From positions 1-56,835 of the forward strand of contig CANLTI010000032.1 in assembly GCA_947494095.1 (NCBI GenBank): 56,835 nucleotides of DNA. Direction: 5' to 3'. The notes below the pieces were generated by a model. That model saw nothing but the letters and a program-made list of their open reading frames with translations. It had not been told where the DNA came from and did no database searches. Each line of letters starts with the position of its first letter. Position 1 is the stretch's first letter. This stretch comes from an uncultured Pseudomonadales bacterium. GTDB taxonomy: Bacteria > Pseudomonadota > Gammaproteobacteria > Pseudomonadales > Cellvibrionaceae. Both the position numbers and the translations under genes were made by a program. Shown one piece after another: positions 1 to 8,618 of this stretch.

Positions 1-80
1 TGCGCCCCTTCGAGCGCCTTGCCGAGAAAACAGAACTCTACGTCTAATTGGACAAACTATTATTGCCTCGCCCCTTAAGG
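1..80 (+). repeat. Family B dispersed repeat, copy 1 (cut by window edge)
   Basis: Matches the right part of the repeats at 29045-29204 (reverse strand) and 46015-46144. Shared blocks are CGAGCGCCTTGC, GAGAAAACA, and an end reading CAAACTATTATTGCCTCGCC. It stops just before the DUF3570 stop codon. The left end lies outside the window. No ORF is supported in it. Confidence 0.75.
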
Positions 81-88
81 GTGAGCTA

Positions 89-1276
89 TCAGTAAAATAC
101 AGACACAAAAAACCGAATAACATTGGCCTTTAGTGAGTATAAAGGCTCTTCGCCCGGGCTATATGCCGACGATCCGTCAAGGCGGCCCGTGGCGTTGCGA
201 AAATTTTTGTAATCAAATTGCATATGATCGATTTGCAAGTTGATTGTGGTGCGGTCTATATACGACGACCACTTTTTGTCGACTTCATAATATACGCCTA
301 CGCCAAAGGTTAGTGAGCTGTATTCGCTCATTTCTTTATCTCGGGCTAAAAAGTTTTGTGCATCTGGGTATTCAAAAAGGTCAGAATAAAAGCTGGCTTG
401 GCTTTGGTTATAGCTACGAATACTCGCTTGCAATGTCCATTGTTCTTTGTAGCGCTGTAAGTACCTAAGCTCAAAATTGTTGGCTTTTATCGCCCAGTTA
501 TCAGAAGTATTACGGATTTCGCCTCGTATAGAGGCGCGATAGGGTAAGCGATAGATAGTGCGCAGAGCAATAGCATCGCTGTTGCGTGTGTTTGGATAAC
601 GCTCTTTTTGTGATCCTGCCGAACCATCACTATTGAGGTAGTGTACAAAACGATAGGGGTTATTTAAAAAACCTTGCTCAGAGACCGTCTCAGCACTCAA
701 GCCAAGCATCCATTTAGGCGTTAAAATTTGATTAACGCCTAACCTAAAGCGTCTGCGGCTTAATTCTGCTTCAAAGCTATCGTTGCCCTTCTCGCTCACG
801 GTGTCATCGCCATGTGTGTAACCCAGCGATAAAGTGGTCATATCACCAAAAAACTCTTGGCTAATATCAAAACTGGCCGTGCTGGCGTCGTAATCGTTTT
901 CGGTCGATTGTGTCCCGCTGATAGAAATGATTACTTTGTCGTAAAGGTAGTCAGCGCCTAAGCTGTACTCGGTGCGCTCTTCCTCGTAAGCGCTAGCGCC
1001 AGAGGTAATTACATCGATTGAGGCACTAGAGACCTGATCGACATAATAATTGCCATAGAGTGAGACTTTATTTTTGATATCTTTACGGACCAAAACAGAG
1101 GGCCCGTTAATTTGAATACCGCCACCATCGTAACTATGATAAAGCACGTCAGCGCGATCTTTGGGCAGATTGGCCGCTAGCGCCACAGGCGCAAATATTG
1201 CCGAAATCAAGGCAATACCCGCGAGGCGTACATGTGCGATTAGGCGATGGTGCCGCGTTGCATTAATTACAACCAC
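89..1276 (-). CDS. DUF3570 family outer-membrane beta-barrel protein
   Basis: About 395 residues: a signal peptide (hydrophobic stretch ending near PVALA), then alternating aromatic-rich beta strands, ending in a terminal aromatic (FVSVFY), as expected for an outer-membrane barrel. It fits the DUF3570 family, which lies next to DUF4266 lipoproteins and thioredoxin-like proteins in many proteobacteria. The open frame extends upstream to 1390, but that part lies inside the DUF4266 gene. I place the start at the GTG at 1276, which has an AGGGGG Shine-Dalgarno-like stretch and overlaps the DUF4266 end by 14 bases, suggesting translational coupling. Function is not established. It is the last gene of the leftward operon within the window. 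Family confidence is good, start confidence moderate. Confidence 0.8.
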   Translation of the reverse strand: MVVINATRHHRLIAHVRLAGIALISAIFAPVALAANLPKDRADVLYHSYDGGGIQINGPSVLVRKDIKNKVSLYGNYYVDQVSSASIDVITSGASAYEEERTEYSLGADYLYDKVIISISGTQSTENDYDASTASFDISQEFFGDMTTLSLGYTHGDDTVSEKGNDSFEAELSRRRFRLGVNQILTPKWMLGLSAETVSEQGFLNNPYRFVHYLNSDGSAGSQKERYPNTRNSDAIALRTIYRLPYRASIRGEIRNTSDNWAIKANNFELRYLQRYKEQWTLQASIRSYNQSQASFYSDLFEYPDAQNFLARDKEMSEYSSLTFGVGVYYEVDKKWSSYIDRTTINLQIDHMQFDYKNFRNATGRLDGSSAYSPGEEPLYSLKANVIRFFVSVFY

Positions 1277-1487
1277 AACCGCCCCCTGAGCTACCTTCGG
1301 CTCCGCGCCCAGCTTCTCTTGCCTCGTAGACATGATTGATATAACGCGTGGATACAGGGTCTTTTTCGAAAGCCATAAGCTCATCGGCAAGATAGCTCCG
1401 CTGATAAGGTTTAACCCACGGTTTGAAGCTGGAGCAGCCAGCTAGCGCTAACAGTAATATAGCGATAAAAATGTTTTTCACTTTCAT
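1263..1487 (-). CDS. DUF4266 small lipoprotein
   Basis: A 74-residue lipoprotein with a lipobox LAGC at about residues 15-18, so mature Cys18 should be acylated. The mature part has the family pattern WVKPYxRxxLAD, an acidic and aromatic middle, and a glycine-rich tail ending GGGCGCN. The two C-terminal cysteines could bind a metal or form a disulfide; that is inference. It lies between a TlpA-like thioredoxin and a DUF3570 barrel, the usual context of this family, often with an ApbE flavin transferase, which is not seen here. It overlaps the barrel gene. The biochemical role is unknown. Confidence 0.85.
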   Translation of the reverse strand: MKVKNIFIAILLLALAGCSSFKPWVKPYQRSYLADELMAFEKDPVSTRYINHVYEAREAGRGAEGSSGGGCGCN

Positions 1488-1504
1488 TAGTGGTGGCGTA
1501 CCAA

Positions 1505-2002
1505 TTATTTAGCTAATAATTTTTTAATTTGAGCGATATAATCGGCTTCTTCGCCGGGTTTATAGCCTTTATGTAGGTAAGTCATGTTGCCGTCTTTATC
1601 AATAAAGAAAGAAGAGGGCATCGCTTCTACATCAAAAGCTTCGCTGGCGAGGTTGGCGCTATCATCAAGAACAGGGAAGCTAATCGGTGTATCGGCTAAA
1701 AAATCATCACGGTCTTCAACTTCAGCGTCGATGTTGACACCTAACAATTCAAACCCTGCGTCTTTGTAGTCTTTATACATTTTTTCGAGTAAAGGCATTT
1801 CTTGACGGCAAGGTCCGCACCACGATGCCCAAAAGTTTACCATCACCACCTTACCCTTAAGGTCTGCAAGGCGAACATTTTTGCCGCTAGTGGATTTGAG
1901 GGTGATATCGGGTGCTTTACCTGATAGTTCGCCAGCGCTAACGCTGACAGCAAATAAGGTTGCTGCTAATGTTCCAGCTAGAGTCGTTAAAAAATTTTTC
2001 AT
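1505..2002 (-). CDS. TlpA/ResA-type periplasmic thioredoxin-like protein
   Basis: A 165-residue exported protein: signal peptide ending near VSVSA, then a thioredoxin fold of the AhpC-TSA/Redoxin (TlpA) type. The active site WCGPC is preceded by VMVNFWAS, and the cis-proline segment reads [10 protein letters not shown]. Such proteins reduce periplasmic disulfides or apocytochrome cysteines. Here the neighbours include CxxCH proteins and a lipoprotein with a CGC tail, both plausible clients (inference). The open frame extends to 2029, but the ATG at 2002 has GGAGAG just upstream and begins a normal signal peptide (MKNFLTT), so I use it. The redox partner that would re-reduce it is not in the window. 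Confidence 0.88.
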   Translation of the reverse strand: MKNFLTTLAGTLAATLFAVSVSAGELSGKAPDITLKSTSGKNVRLADLKGKVVMVNFWASWCGPCRQEMPLLEKMYKDYKDAGFELLGVNIDAEVEDRDDFLADTPISFPVLDDSANLASEAFDVEAMPSSFFIDKDGNMTYLHKGYKPGEEADYIAQIKKLLAK

Positions 2003-2140
2003 GGTGGCTCTCCGGTGTGAATGACACACTCATAGACGTTCATCAATAATAGGGTGTGGTTGAGTCGTGTATATGACTACATACATACGACTACATAATT
2101 TCAATAATGTTTGGTTTTTGCCCAATACCCACTGAGCAGC

Positions 2141-2788
2141 CTAGAAGAACAGCGTGACCCCGAGATGTGTCTCTAAGTTTTGGATGTCTTTGTCTTCACC
2201 AAATAGTGCGTGGGTCATTAAATGGTTGCGAACATCCCAGTGCATGGTAATCCAGTCGGTCACAAATAATCTAAGACCGCCGCCTACGTTGTAAGTGAAG
2301 TATTCATCACTTGCAAACAACGTGTTGCCAGCACCGAGTATAAAATAAAAGCTGCTATTAAATGCCCATTTTCCAATGAATAGTTCACCGGGTAGTAAAT
2401 TAAAACCTAAATTTAGGTTGTAATAGCTGAGGTCTCTCTCGCCATCGGTCAGCAGTGGCGGAAAGCCCGCTATTTTCTCTGAGCTACTTTTTTGTAGCTT
2501 AGAGATACCGTAATTGGCTTCAGCAAACCAATCCTCACTAATGTGGTAGGCAATGCGAACACCGTAAACGTCGTTGCTACCAAAATCTTCAAAGCTTAAA
2601 ACACCAGCATAAAAACCAAATTCCCAGTTTTCAGCATCAATTTCGGCTTCTTCGATTTCACGTCGCTCTATATCAGGCTGCACTACATCGGCCAATAGCG
2701 TACTTGAGTCTTGTGCGATTGCGTTATGGCCAATGATACTACCGCTTACCAGTGCAATTAAAACAGCACGCCGAATCCAGCTTTCCAC
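2141..2788 (-). CDS. Outer-membrane beta-barrel domain protein
   Basis: A 215-residue protein with a signal peptide (cleavage near HNAIA), a short acidic linker (residues about 35-52), then an eight-strand-like barrel with alternating aromatics, ending in a terminal phenylalanine (VTLFF). It resembles the small outer-membrane barrel domain family described from myxobacteria and other proteobacteria (TIGR04565-like); I recognise the type, not a function. It starts at GTG 2788, inside the end of the upstream SH3-barrel gene, overlapping by 31 bases. The GAGGAGG Shine-Dalgarno sequence lies in that gene's coding sequence, strongly suggesting coupled translation and a barrel pair made in fixed ratio. 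Confidence 0.75.
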   Translation of the reverse strand: MESWIRRAVLIALVSGSIIGHNAIAQDSSTLLADVVQPDIERREIEEAEIDAENWEFGFYAGVLSFEDFGSNDVYGVRIAYHISEDWFAEANYGISKLQKSSSEKIAGFPPLLTDGERDLSYYNLNLGFNLLPGELFIGKWAFNSSFYFILGAGNTLFASDEYFTYNVGGGLRLFVTDWITMHWDVRNHLMTHALFGEDKDIQNLETHLGVTLFF

Positions 2789-3681
2789 TCTTCTACCTCC
2801 TCATTCACGTCGCGGGTGGTTAATATCGTATGTTTATCGTATTCCACTCGCAATACCAAGCGGTTAGATGGGTAAAAAAACAAGCCACCCCCGACGGTCA
2901 ATAGCGGGTCTTGCCTATCAACGGGCTGTACAATAATTGTACTGGGATTGGTCTGAATAACGCCTGAACTTAGTTTGATAAAGGGGGTTACACGCCAATC
3001 GGGGAACGGTTTGTGGATCACACTTAAGCTGGCTGATTTTAAATTTGAATAATTACCAAAGGCTTGTGTGTAGTTTAGTTCTAGTTGAATGTTGGGCGTG
3101 AAGTGATAACCCACATAAGAGGCGTAGGCAATAGCACCATCAAGGCTACCGGTGGTGACACCAATTTCATAGCGGTTGTTTTGATGGTCTTGCCAGCCTT
3201 TGTTGCCAAAGTTTAGGCGCGCATTATTTTGATTGATGGTGTGATCCATATCATGACGAGCTACCCAACCTATTTTGCCGTCTTGTGTTTCTACTTTAAA
3301 CCAATCGTTACGGCGCTTGTAAAGATAGACCTTATCGTTTGTTTCGATGACATGAAAAATAGGGTAGCCGCGACCGGCAAACGTGTGTAAATCTACGTAG
3401 GGGGCGGTAATCGTCAGTATGCGTTTTTTGTCTTTCCAGTGTGCGGGCAGGGCAGTTTGCGTAAAGCCTGGCTGGGTACTGGCTTGAATGGTGTAATCAT
3501 TAAACTCTTGAACTGCCGTGGTTTGTGTTTGAGTGGTTTGAGCTAAAGTTGAAACAGTGATACTGATTAATGAGCAAAACAGTAAGGTGCGAGCAGACGC
3601 TAACCCCATCGTTAAATAAAGGGTATTTTTAGTGAGTTTGTGTATTAGGCCTGCGCCCCATGTACAAAGCTTGATCATCAA
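2758..3681 (-). CDS. SH3-domain protein with C-terminal beta barrel
   Basis: 307 residues. A signal or anchor segment (about 22-48) is followed by a Thr/Gln-rich linker, then a bacterial SH3 domain at about residues 88-146 (pattern: VDLHTFAGRGYPIFHVI, DWFKV, GWVARHD). From about 165 to the end there are alternating beta strands ending GFGVLF, an outer-membrane barrel signature. Bacterial SH3 domains often bind peptidoglycan or protein partners, so this may tie an outer-membrane barrel to the wall (inference). It lies 6 bp downstream of the large PD40 cytochrome-like gene and overlaps the next barrel gene. The start is uncertain: three in-frame ATGs lie in the first 25 codons. Confidence 0.72.
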   Translation of the reverse strand: MMIKLCTWGAGLIHKLTKNTLYLTMGLASARTLLFCSLISITVSTLAQTTQTQTTAVQEFNDYTIQASTQPGFTQTALPAHWKDKKRILTITAPYVDLHTFAGRGYPIFHVIETNDKVYLYKRRNDWFKVETQDGKIGWVARHDMDHTINQNNARLNFGNKGWQDHQNNRYEIGVTTGSLDGAIAYASYVGYHFTPNIQLELNYTQAFGNYSNLKSASLSVIHKPFPDWRVTPFIKLSSGVIQTNPSTIIVQPVDRQDPLLTVGGGLFFYPSNRLVLRVEYDKHTILTTRDVNEEVEEWKAGFGVLF

Positions 3682-3687
3682 TTATTC

Positions 3688-6564
3688 TTAGTTATCTAGT
3701 GGCGCATCAAAGGGGTTATTGTAATACTGCGCGCCTATATCTAGCCACTCCGCAATGAGGCGTAGTTCGCTTGCTGACATTATTCCACCGTGAATAACAT
3801 CATCACTGGTGAATAATTCAAAAAAGCGGCTCATTGCAGCACTGCCACTGCGCATAGGGTTGCTTTCGCGGCGACAAGTGCGAACGACAGTTTGACGCAC
3901 GCTGCCGTCGTCATTTAACACCAATTCACCTTCTTCATCGACTGTATCTTGCAGCATTGAAGTATAAATGGGCGATAAACTACCGTCAGCCTCGTTAAGA
4001 GTAAGTGCTAAGCGTGGATTAAGCAATTGGCGATAAGACGCAACGAAGTCCATAGAGAGGTTTTGGTTGCAATTGTTATCCTCGGTAACAGCGCTGGTAT
4101 CTGCTTCTGGCGGTACAACGATAGTCGGCATTTCTCGTGTTAAAAATAAACTGCTTGCCGTTAATAGGGGCATCCCGTCGGCATTCTTATAGTCAGCACT
4201 GTGGCACTGAGTACAGGTATAGTCAGCGATGAGGGTTTTAGGGTCCATTTCAGTAGCGCCAGGGCTACATTGACGTCTATCTCGCTCCCATAAAGGTTGT
4301 ATGTGTGCATCATAGTGAATAGTAATACGGCAAAGGCTGTTCCATTGTGATTTGGCTAGGGCTGAAGGGTTAGTGCTACTTGCGCATTGCGTGGGTTTTT
4401 GCCAGTTGATGGGCTCTTTGGTGTCGGCGCTACCGTCGGTTGGTAGGCAGTTATTGTCGAAAAATGGTGGCAGATTGTCGGCGCTCGCCGGTGCAATAAG
4501 TTCGTAGGCTAAGACTATCTCTTCTTCCAAGCTTTCGGGCGGGTTCCAAATATCTTGAAAGAGTACATCAACGGTGGGTGTGCGCACTTGGCCATAAGTG
4601 CTGTCAAATGTTTCGGCAATTGTTTCGCTGACCACGGTAAAACCGGTGGCGGCTTCGGCATCGCGCCGTCCATGCCCCGATGGTTCTTCACGGCTTGCAT
4701 CATGGCAGCCAGTACATTCAAAGGTTTCACCGGCTTGTACTGTGAGCCAATTTTCGTGGCGAGCATCGCCAAATAGTGTGTTATTTAAACGCTGACCTGT
4801 CGCGTCCACTAAGTTGAGCATCACGGGAGTATTGGCAGGCACTTTAAATTTTGCCGAGCCATCGGGCTCGATAGGGACATAACCAATAATATCGCGCATT
4901 AAGTGTGTACGGTTGACGCCAAATGCTGAACGGTCAAAGTCCAGTACATCGTCACTGGGAATGGCAACATGTTTAACGATGCGAATAAAGCGAGCAGGGC
5001 GCATGCTGGGCTCGGCATCTGCAGGGTTAGGGCTTAAGTCGGCCGGTAGCATGCCGTCCATATCATACACATTACGAATATTGACAACGCCAACACCTTC
5101 GCTCTTAAGGGTACTATCTATGTCTGATGATGGGCTTGTTGCCAGCATTTTAGGAAAAAACACCACAACCTCGGTATACATTTCATCTTCGGTGGCCGGT
5201 TTGAGCGGTTGCATTGTACCGGCGCGGTTATTGAGCACCCAAAGGCCAAAATTAGGCGGTGCTATAACAATATCGGGTTTGTTGCGGAAGGTTTCTTCAC
5301 AGGGGTAAATTTGATCTTCATCAGCCGAAAATAAACGGCATGGGCTCCAGCTTGTGATGTAGCGCCCGGTACCGTCATTTAAGGCAAAGGCGGAGTTATA
5401 AAATCCACCCATTGATAGCGATTTAGGGTCGCCCTCATTAATATTCACTAAAAGTGGTGCCAGTGAGGTTTGAGCGCTGCCTGTGCCTGGGCTTTGTGGG
5501 TTTGGTGTGTTGGCATCAATAAAATTAGCGGTGTCGATGGTAATGATATCACCGCCCCAGTGGCTGCTTTGGCGTGCGCGAAGGTTGACCAGTAATTGCC
5601 CGTCAGTGATTTCGCGGGCCTGCCAAAAAGTGGTTTCTGTCTCATCGGCGGTGGCTTGGCTATTCAAACCGTACAAGTTTTGCACATTGCTGCCGTCGGG
5701 GTGAACCGTATAAAAATTCAAACTATCATGGTTGAGCATGTTGTCCCAACGCACAAATAAAATGCGACCATCGCTCAGCACTGAAGGCTGTAAGTCGTGG
5801 CTTGGGTTAAATGAAATCTGATTGATGGTTTCGGCGATAGGGTCGAAAACATGTAAGTTAAATGCATCGGCTTCGAGGTTTTCATCTTGGCCTGCGTATT
5901 GGGCTTTTTCTTCATCGAGTAAAATAGCTTTAGTTCGCTTTTGTCGCGTTGATGTAAAAACAATACGGCCATCAGGCAGGTAGTGCGGTGATACATCGTG
6001 GCCTAGCTCTGCCTGGGCCGGTGCAATAAGCTGCGTTAAGGTATCTTCTTCTAAGTTGTACTCCCAGATATTCCAGGTGGGTTGCTCATCGTCGTCAGCA
6101 CTAGAGTCTGCGGGTGCGCGCAAGGCAAATAATAATTTGGTCCCATCGTGGGAGGGCTCTAAATCTTTTATGTCGATGAGTGCTGGGGTGAGCTCACTTG
6201 TTGGGTCTTCTGGGTCGCTATTGACCTCAGGGAATAGCCCTTCGGTGATAACTTTCTCTAAGGCAGAGCTTTTAGCGCGGTCTTTAATAATGAGTGTGGC
6301 GCCAGGGTAAAAAGCTGCGGGGTCTAGGATGTCTTGCTGGCGTACTGCGCCTTCATCATCGAGAGGGAGGCTTCTGGCAACAAAGGCTAATGGATAATCT
6401 ACGACAACAGGGTCTTCGTCTTGCTCCTTTTGCGTGCTGTTGGTCTCATTGCTGACATCACAGCTGGCAAGGCCTAAAACGAACACGGTTAAACCTAGCG
6501 GGCCTTTAAGGTGCGAACCCATACGGTTGATGATCGCTTTAACTGAGGGGTGAAGCATTGGCAT
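3688..6564 (-). CDS. Large PD40/CxxCH lipoprotein, hydrazine-synthase-alpha-like architecture
   Basis: 958 residues. Signal peptide with lipobox LASC (Cys35). TolB/PD40 propeller strands are visible as LPDGRIVFTSTR (about 196-207) and LSDGRILFVRWD (about 263-274). Two c-haem motifs follow: CTGCH (617-621) and CTQCH (784-788). A non-haem cysteine-rich stretch lies around 700-765. Propeller plus cytochrome c order resembles the HzsA-like family, but nothing else of anammox metabolism is present, so hydrazine chemistry is not implied. It is likely an envelope-anchored dihaem oxidoreductase or electron carrier. First gene of the leftward operon; the start at 6564 has AGAGAG upstream. Substrate unknown. 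Confidence 0.78.
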   Translation of the reverse strand: MPMLHPSVKAIINRMGSHLKGPLGLTVFVLGLASCDVSNETNSTQKEQDEDPVVVDYPLAFVARSLPLDDEGAVRQQDILDPAAFYPGATLIIKDRAKSSALEKVITEGLFPEVNSDPEDPTSELTPALIDIKDLEPSHDGTKLLFALRAPADSSADDDEQPTWNIWEYNLEEDTLTQLIAPAQAELGHDVSPHYLPDGRIVFTSTRQKRTKAILLDEEKAQYAGQDENLEADAFNLHVFDPIAETINQISFNPSHDLQPSVLSDGRILFVRWDNMLNHDSLNFYTVHPDGSNVQNLYGLNSQATADETETTFWQAREITDGQLLVNLRARQSSHWGGDIITIDTANFIDANTPNPQSPGTGSAQTSLAPLLVNINEGDPKSLSMGGFYNSAFALNDGTGRYITSWSPCRLFSADEDQIYPCEETFRNKPDIVIAPPNFGLWVLNNRAGTMQPLKPATEDEMYTEVVVFFPKMLATSPSSDIDSTLKSEGVGVVNIRNVYDMDGMLPADLSPNPADAEPSMRPARFIRIVKHVAIPSDDVLDFDRSAFGVNRTHLMRDIIGYVPIEPDGSAKFKVPANTPVMLNLVDATGQRLNNTLFGDARHENWLTVQAGETFECTGCHDASREEPSGHGRRDAEAATGFTVVSETIAETFDSTYGQVRTPTVDVLFQDIWNPPESLEEEIVLAYELIAPASADNLPPFFDNNCLPTDGSADTKEPINWQKPTQCASSTNPSALAKSQWNSLCRITIHYDAHIQPLWERDRRQCSPGATEMDPKTLIADYTCTQCHSADYKNADGMPLLTASSLFLTREMPTIVVPPEADTSAVTEDNNCNQNLSMDFVASYRQLLNPRLALTLNEADGSLSPIYTSMLQDTVDEEGELVLNDDGSVRQTVVRTCRRESNPMRSGSAAMSRFFELFTSDDVIHGGIMSASELRLIAEWLDIGAQYYNNPFDAPLDN

Positions 6565-7383
6565 GAGACTCTCTATCCTATCAGGCTATTCAATCGGGCT
6601 ATTCTGGGCATACTTTTTGGGTGCGCTGTTCGCGTCATAAGCTGACGTTTAGCGCTTAATGGGGCCTAAAAATACAGCAAGTCATTTCGCTGTGTGTTTA
6701 CAGTGTAGGCAAAGGTTTTTTTAACGTTAACTATTGTACCTTTTGGTGGCTTTGTTTGCGGGTACAAATGACTCAAATATGCTCAAAACTTTGTTGCCGT
6801 CAATTACGGCCTTGTTTTTTGTCATATGGCGATACAAGCAGCCGGTATTGATGCCAAATTGGGGGAGTGTATCGCATATGCGCTGAAATTATGAGCCGTG
6901 CCAATACGGCCTCGGGTATCGCGCTTTTATCTTGCATATTTCTTGAGTCCCCCTTTTGAATCACCTCTTTTGAGTCGTCAGCTATATGTGCTGGTTGCTC
7001 AGGCTACTGCTGACTTTACTGATACTTTTCTATTGATGTTCTAATCTTGATGTGGGACTCGCTTTTACTATGAGGTTTACCCCCGATGGTGATGTGCCAG
7101 TTTCAGTGCGAGCACTTATTAGCGAGGTGCTTCGGTATGTTTTAGGGGGGGGGAACTGGTACGTCTCTAGAGCGCTTAACCCCCGCTTCCCCCATATTTG
7201 ACCAAACGTATTTACGTTACATTTACGTATTTTTTGTCACTATGCTAGTTGTTTGCGCTGCTAAATGAGTGTTGAGTCTATATTTGGCACTCTTTTCATT
7301 TTCGATTGAAAGCTCTTGTATTACGGTGGAATGAAAGCTGCTGTTTATTTCCCTTAAACATGATTGGGTATTAGGTATTTGTT
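6565..7383. other. 819-bp non-coding region between two divergent redox operons
   Basis: No convincing gene. Visible are a 10-bp palindrome CGCATATGCG at 6873-6882, a run of nine G near 7145-7153, and a pair of ATTTACGT direct repeats at 7210-7228. A 43-codon ORF (7070-7201) has no Shine-Dalgarno sequence and was not accepted. The region must hold promoters for both flanking operons. Its length is unusual compared with neighbouring intergenic gaps. Confidence 0.6.
7210..7228 (+). promoter_or_regulatory. Candidate operator: two ATTTACGT direct repeats
   Basis: ATTTACGT occurs twice exactly, 11 bp apart start to start, so both copies face the same side of the helix. They lie about 155-175 bp upstream of the rightward operon. 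Helically phased direct repeats are typical of activator sites; the regulator is not known. Confidence 0.35.
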
Positions 7384-8616
7384 ATGGTTTTACAAAAGCA
7401 CAACAGTAGTCGCTGGATTACTTTGGCGCGAGTAATGGTTTTGGGTGCGGGATGTTTGGCAGCGAGTATTGCTACAGCAGGTGCTGTGGAGCAGGCTAAG
7501 CGACTGCACGAGCGCATTGCCGGCGTGCCGCCTAGCGATAGCGGCAATGTTTTACAGTCAATGGTGGATGACATTGTCGCAGGCGATGCCAAAAAAGCCG
7601 CGTATACGGCTATGCAAAATGATGCATTTTATAATGTCACCTTGGTCAATTGGGCTGCACCATGGACTAACCGCGATCAAAATGTCTTTGTGGATTTTAA
7701 CGATTACACGGCGACGGTTGTGGGTTTAGTGAGAGACGATGCTGATTTCAGAGCCTTACTGTTTGGCGATGTTATTTATCATGCGCCCAGTATAACGCCA
7801 GCTTACGCCGTGAATAATAACGCCCATTACGAGGCAATAGAGTCAGCGGGTGTACCGCTGCAAACAACACTCACCAAGGCGGTGCAATCTACACTGACAG
7901 GCTTACCCTCGCAAGCTACCGCCGGTGTTATGACGAGCCGTGCCGGTGCAAAAGCTTTTTTTAAAGCTGGCACCAACCGTGCCCAGTTGCGCTTCACGCT
8001 ACTTAATCATTTGTGTCATGACCTAGAGCAGCTACACGATGTAACAAGGGTTCCCGACCGTATTCGGCAAGATGTTTCGCGCTCGCCCGGGGGGGATTCG
8101 AGAGCTTTTTTGAATGGCTGTTTAGGCTGTCACAGCGGCATGGATCCTCTGGCGCAAGCCTTTGCCTATTACAATTACGATTATGATGCCGACAATGACC
8201 TCACTGGCGAGCAAGGCCAGTTACAGTATAACCAGCTGGGTATGGCTGACGCTGCCACAGGTACGCGTGTACAGGCCAAATACCACTTTAATGCGGCTAC
8301 CTTTAAGCAAGGCTTTATAACGCCAGACGACCAATGGAGTAATTATTGGCGTGCAGGTGTCAACGCTAATCTAGGGTGGAGTACGAGCCTACCAGGTACG
8401 GGAAACGGAGCTAAAAGCATGGGGCAAGAGCTTGCAAGCAGTGAGGCATTTGCCAGTTGTCAGGCGACCAAGGTCTTTAAAGCTATGTGTTTTAGGGTGC
8501 CAAGTCAGCAGGCTGACCGCAGTCAAATCACTGCAATGGTGAGTAATTTTAAAGCCAAAGCTTATAGTGCCAAAGAGCTATTCGCTGACGCCGCTATTTA
8601 TTGTATGGGAGAGTAG
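7384..8616 (+). CDS. Exported CxxCH protein (DUF1588-like cytochrome c-type)
   Basis: 410 residues with an N-terminal signal segment (about 11-33). One c-haem motif, CLGCH, lies at residues 246-250, followed by SGMDPLAQAF; the preceding LLNHLCHDLEQLHD and RAFLNG segments resemble DUF1588/DUF1592-type proteins found with DUF1501/1552 partners in planctomycetes and some proteobacteria. That resemblance is by eye and family-level only. Expected in the periplasm or on the cell surface. First gene of the rightward operon; the next gene starts 2 bp after its stop and the third is a DUF1501-like protein. Proposed role: haem electron carrier of an uncharacterised envelope redox system. Confidence 0.7.
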   Translation: MVLQKHNSSRWITLARVMVLGAGCLAASIATAGAVEQAKRLHERIAGVPPSDSGNVLQSMVDDIVAGDAKKAAYTAMQNDAFYNVTLVNWAAPWTNRDQNVFVDFNDYTATVVGLVRDDADFRALLFGDVIYHAPSITPAYAVNNNAHYEAIESAGVPLQTTLTKAVQSTLTGLPSQATAGVMTSRAGAKAFFKAGTNRAQLRFTLLNHLCHDLEQLHDVTRVPDRIRQDVSRSPGGDSRAFLNGCLGCHSGMDPLAQAFAYYNYDYDADNDLTGEQGQLQYNQLGMADAATGTRVQAKYHFNAATFKQGFITPDDQWSNYWRAGVNANLGWSTSLPGTGNGAKSMGQELASSEAFASCQATKVFKAMCFRVPSQQADRSQITAMVSNFKAKAYSAKELFADAAIYCMGE

Positions 8617-8618
8617 CA

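Noticed and set aside
4515..4795. Several 65-85-codon frames opposite or shifted to the large PD40 gene
   Set aside because: Shadows of the real reading frame, without Shine-Dalgarno sequences.
3688..6564. Hydrazine synthase activity
   Set aside because: Only one subunit-like architecture is present and no other anammox gene; the resemblance is used for domain order only.
7070..7201. 43-codon frame in the divergent gap
   Set aside because: No ribosome-binding site, a run of nine G inside it, and no recognisable sequence.
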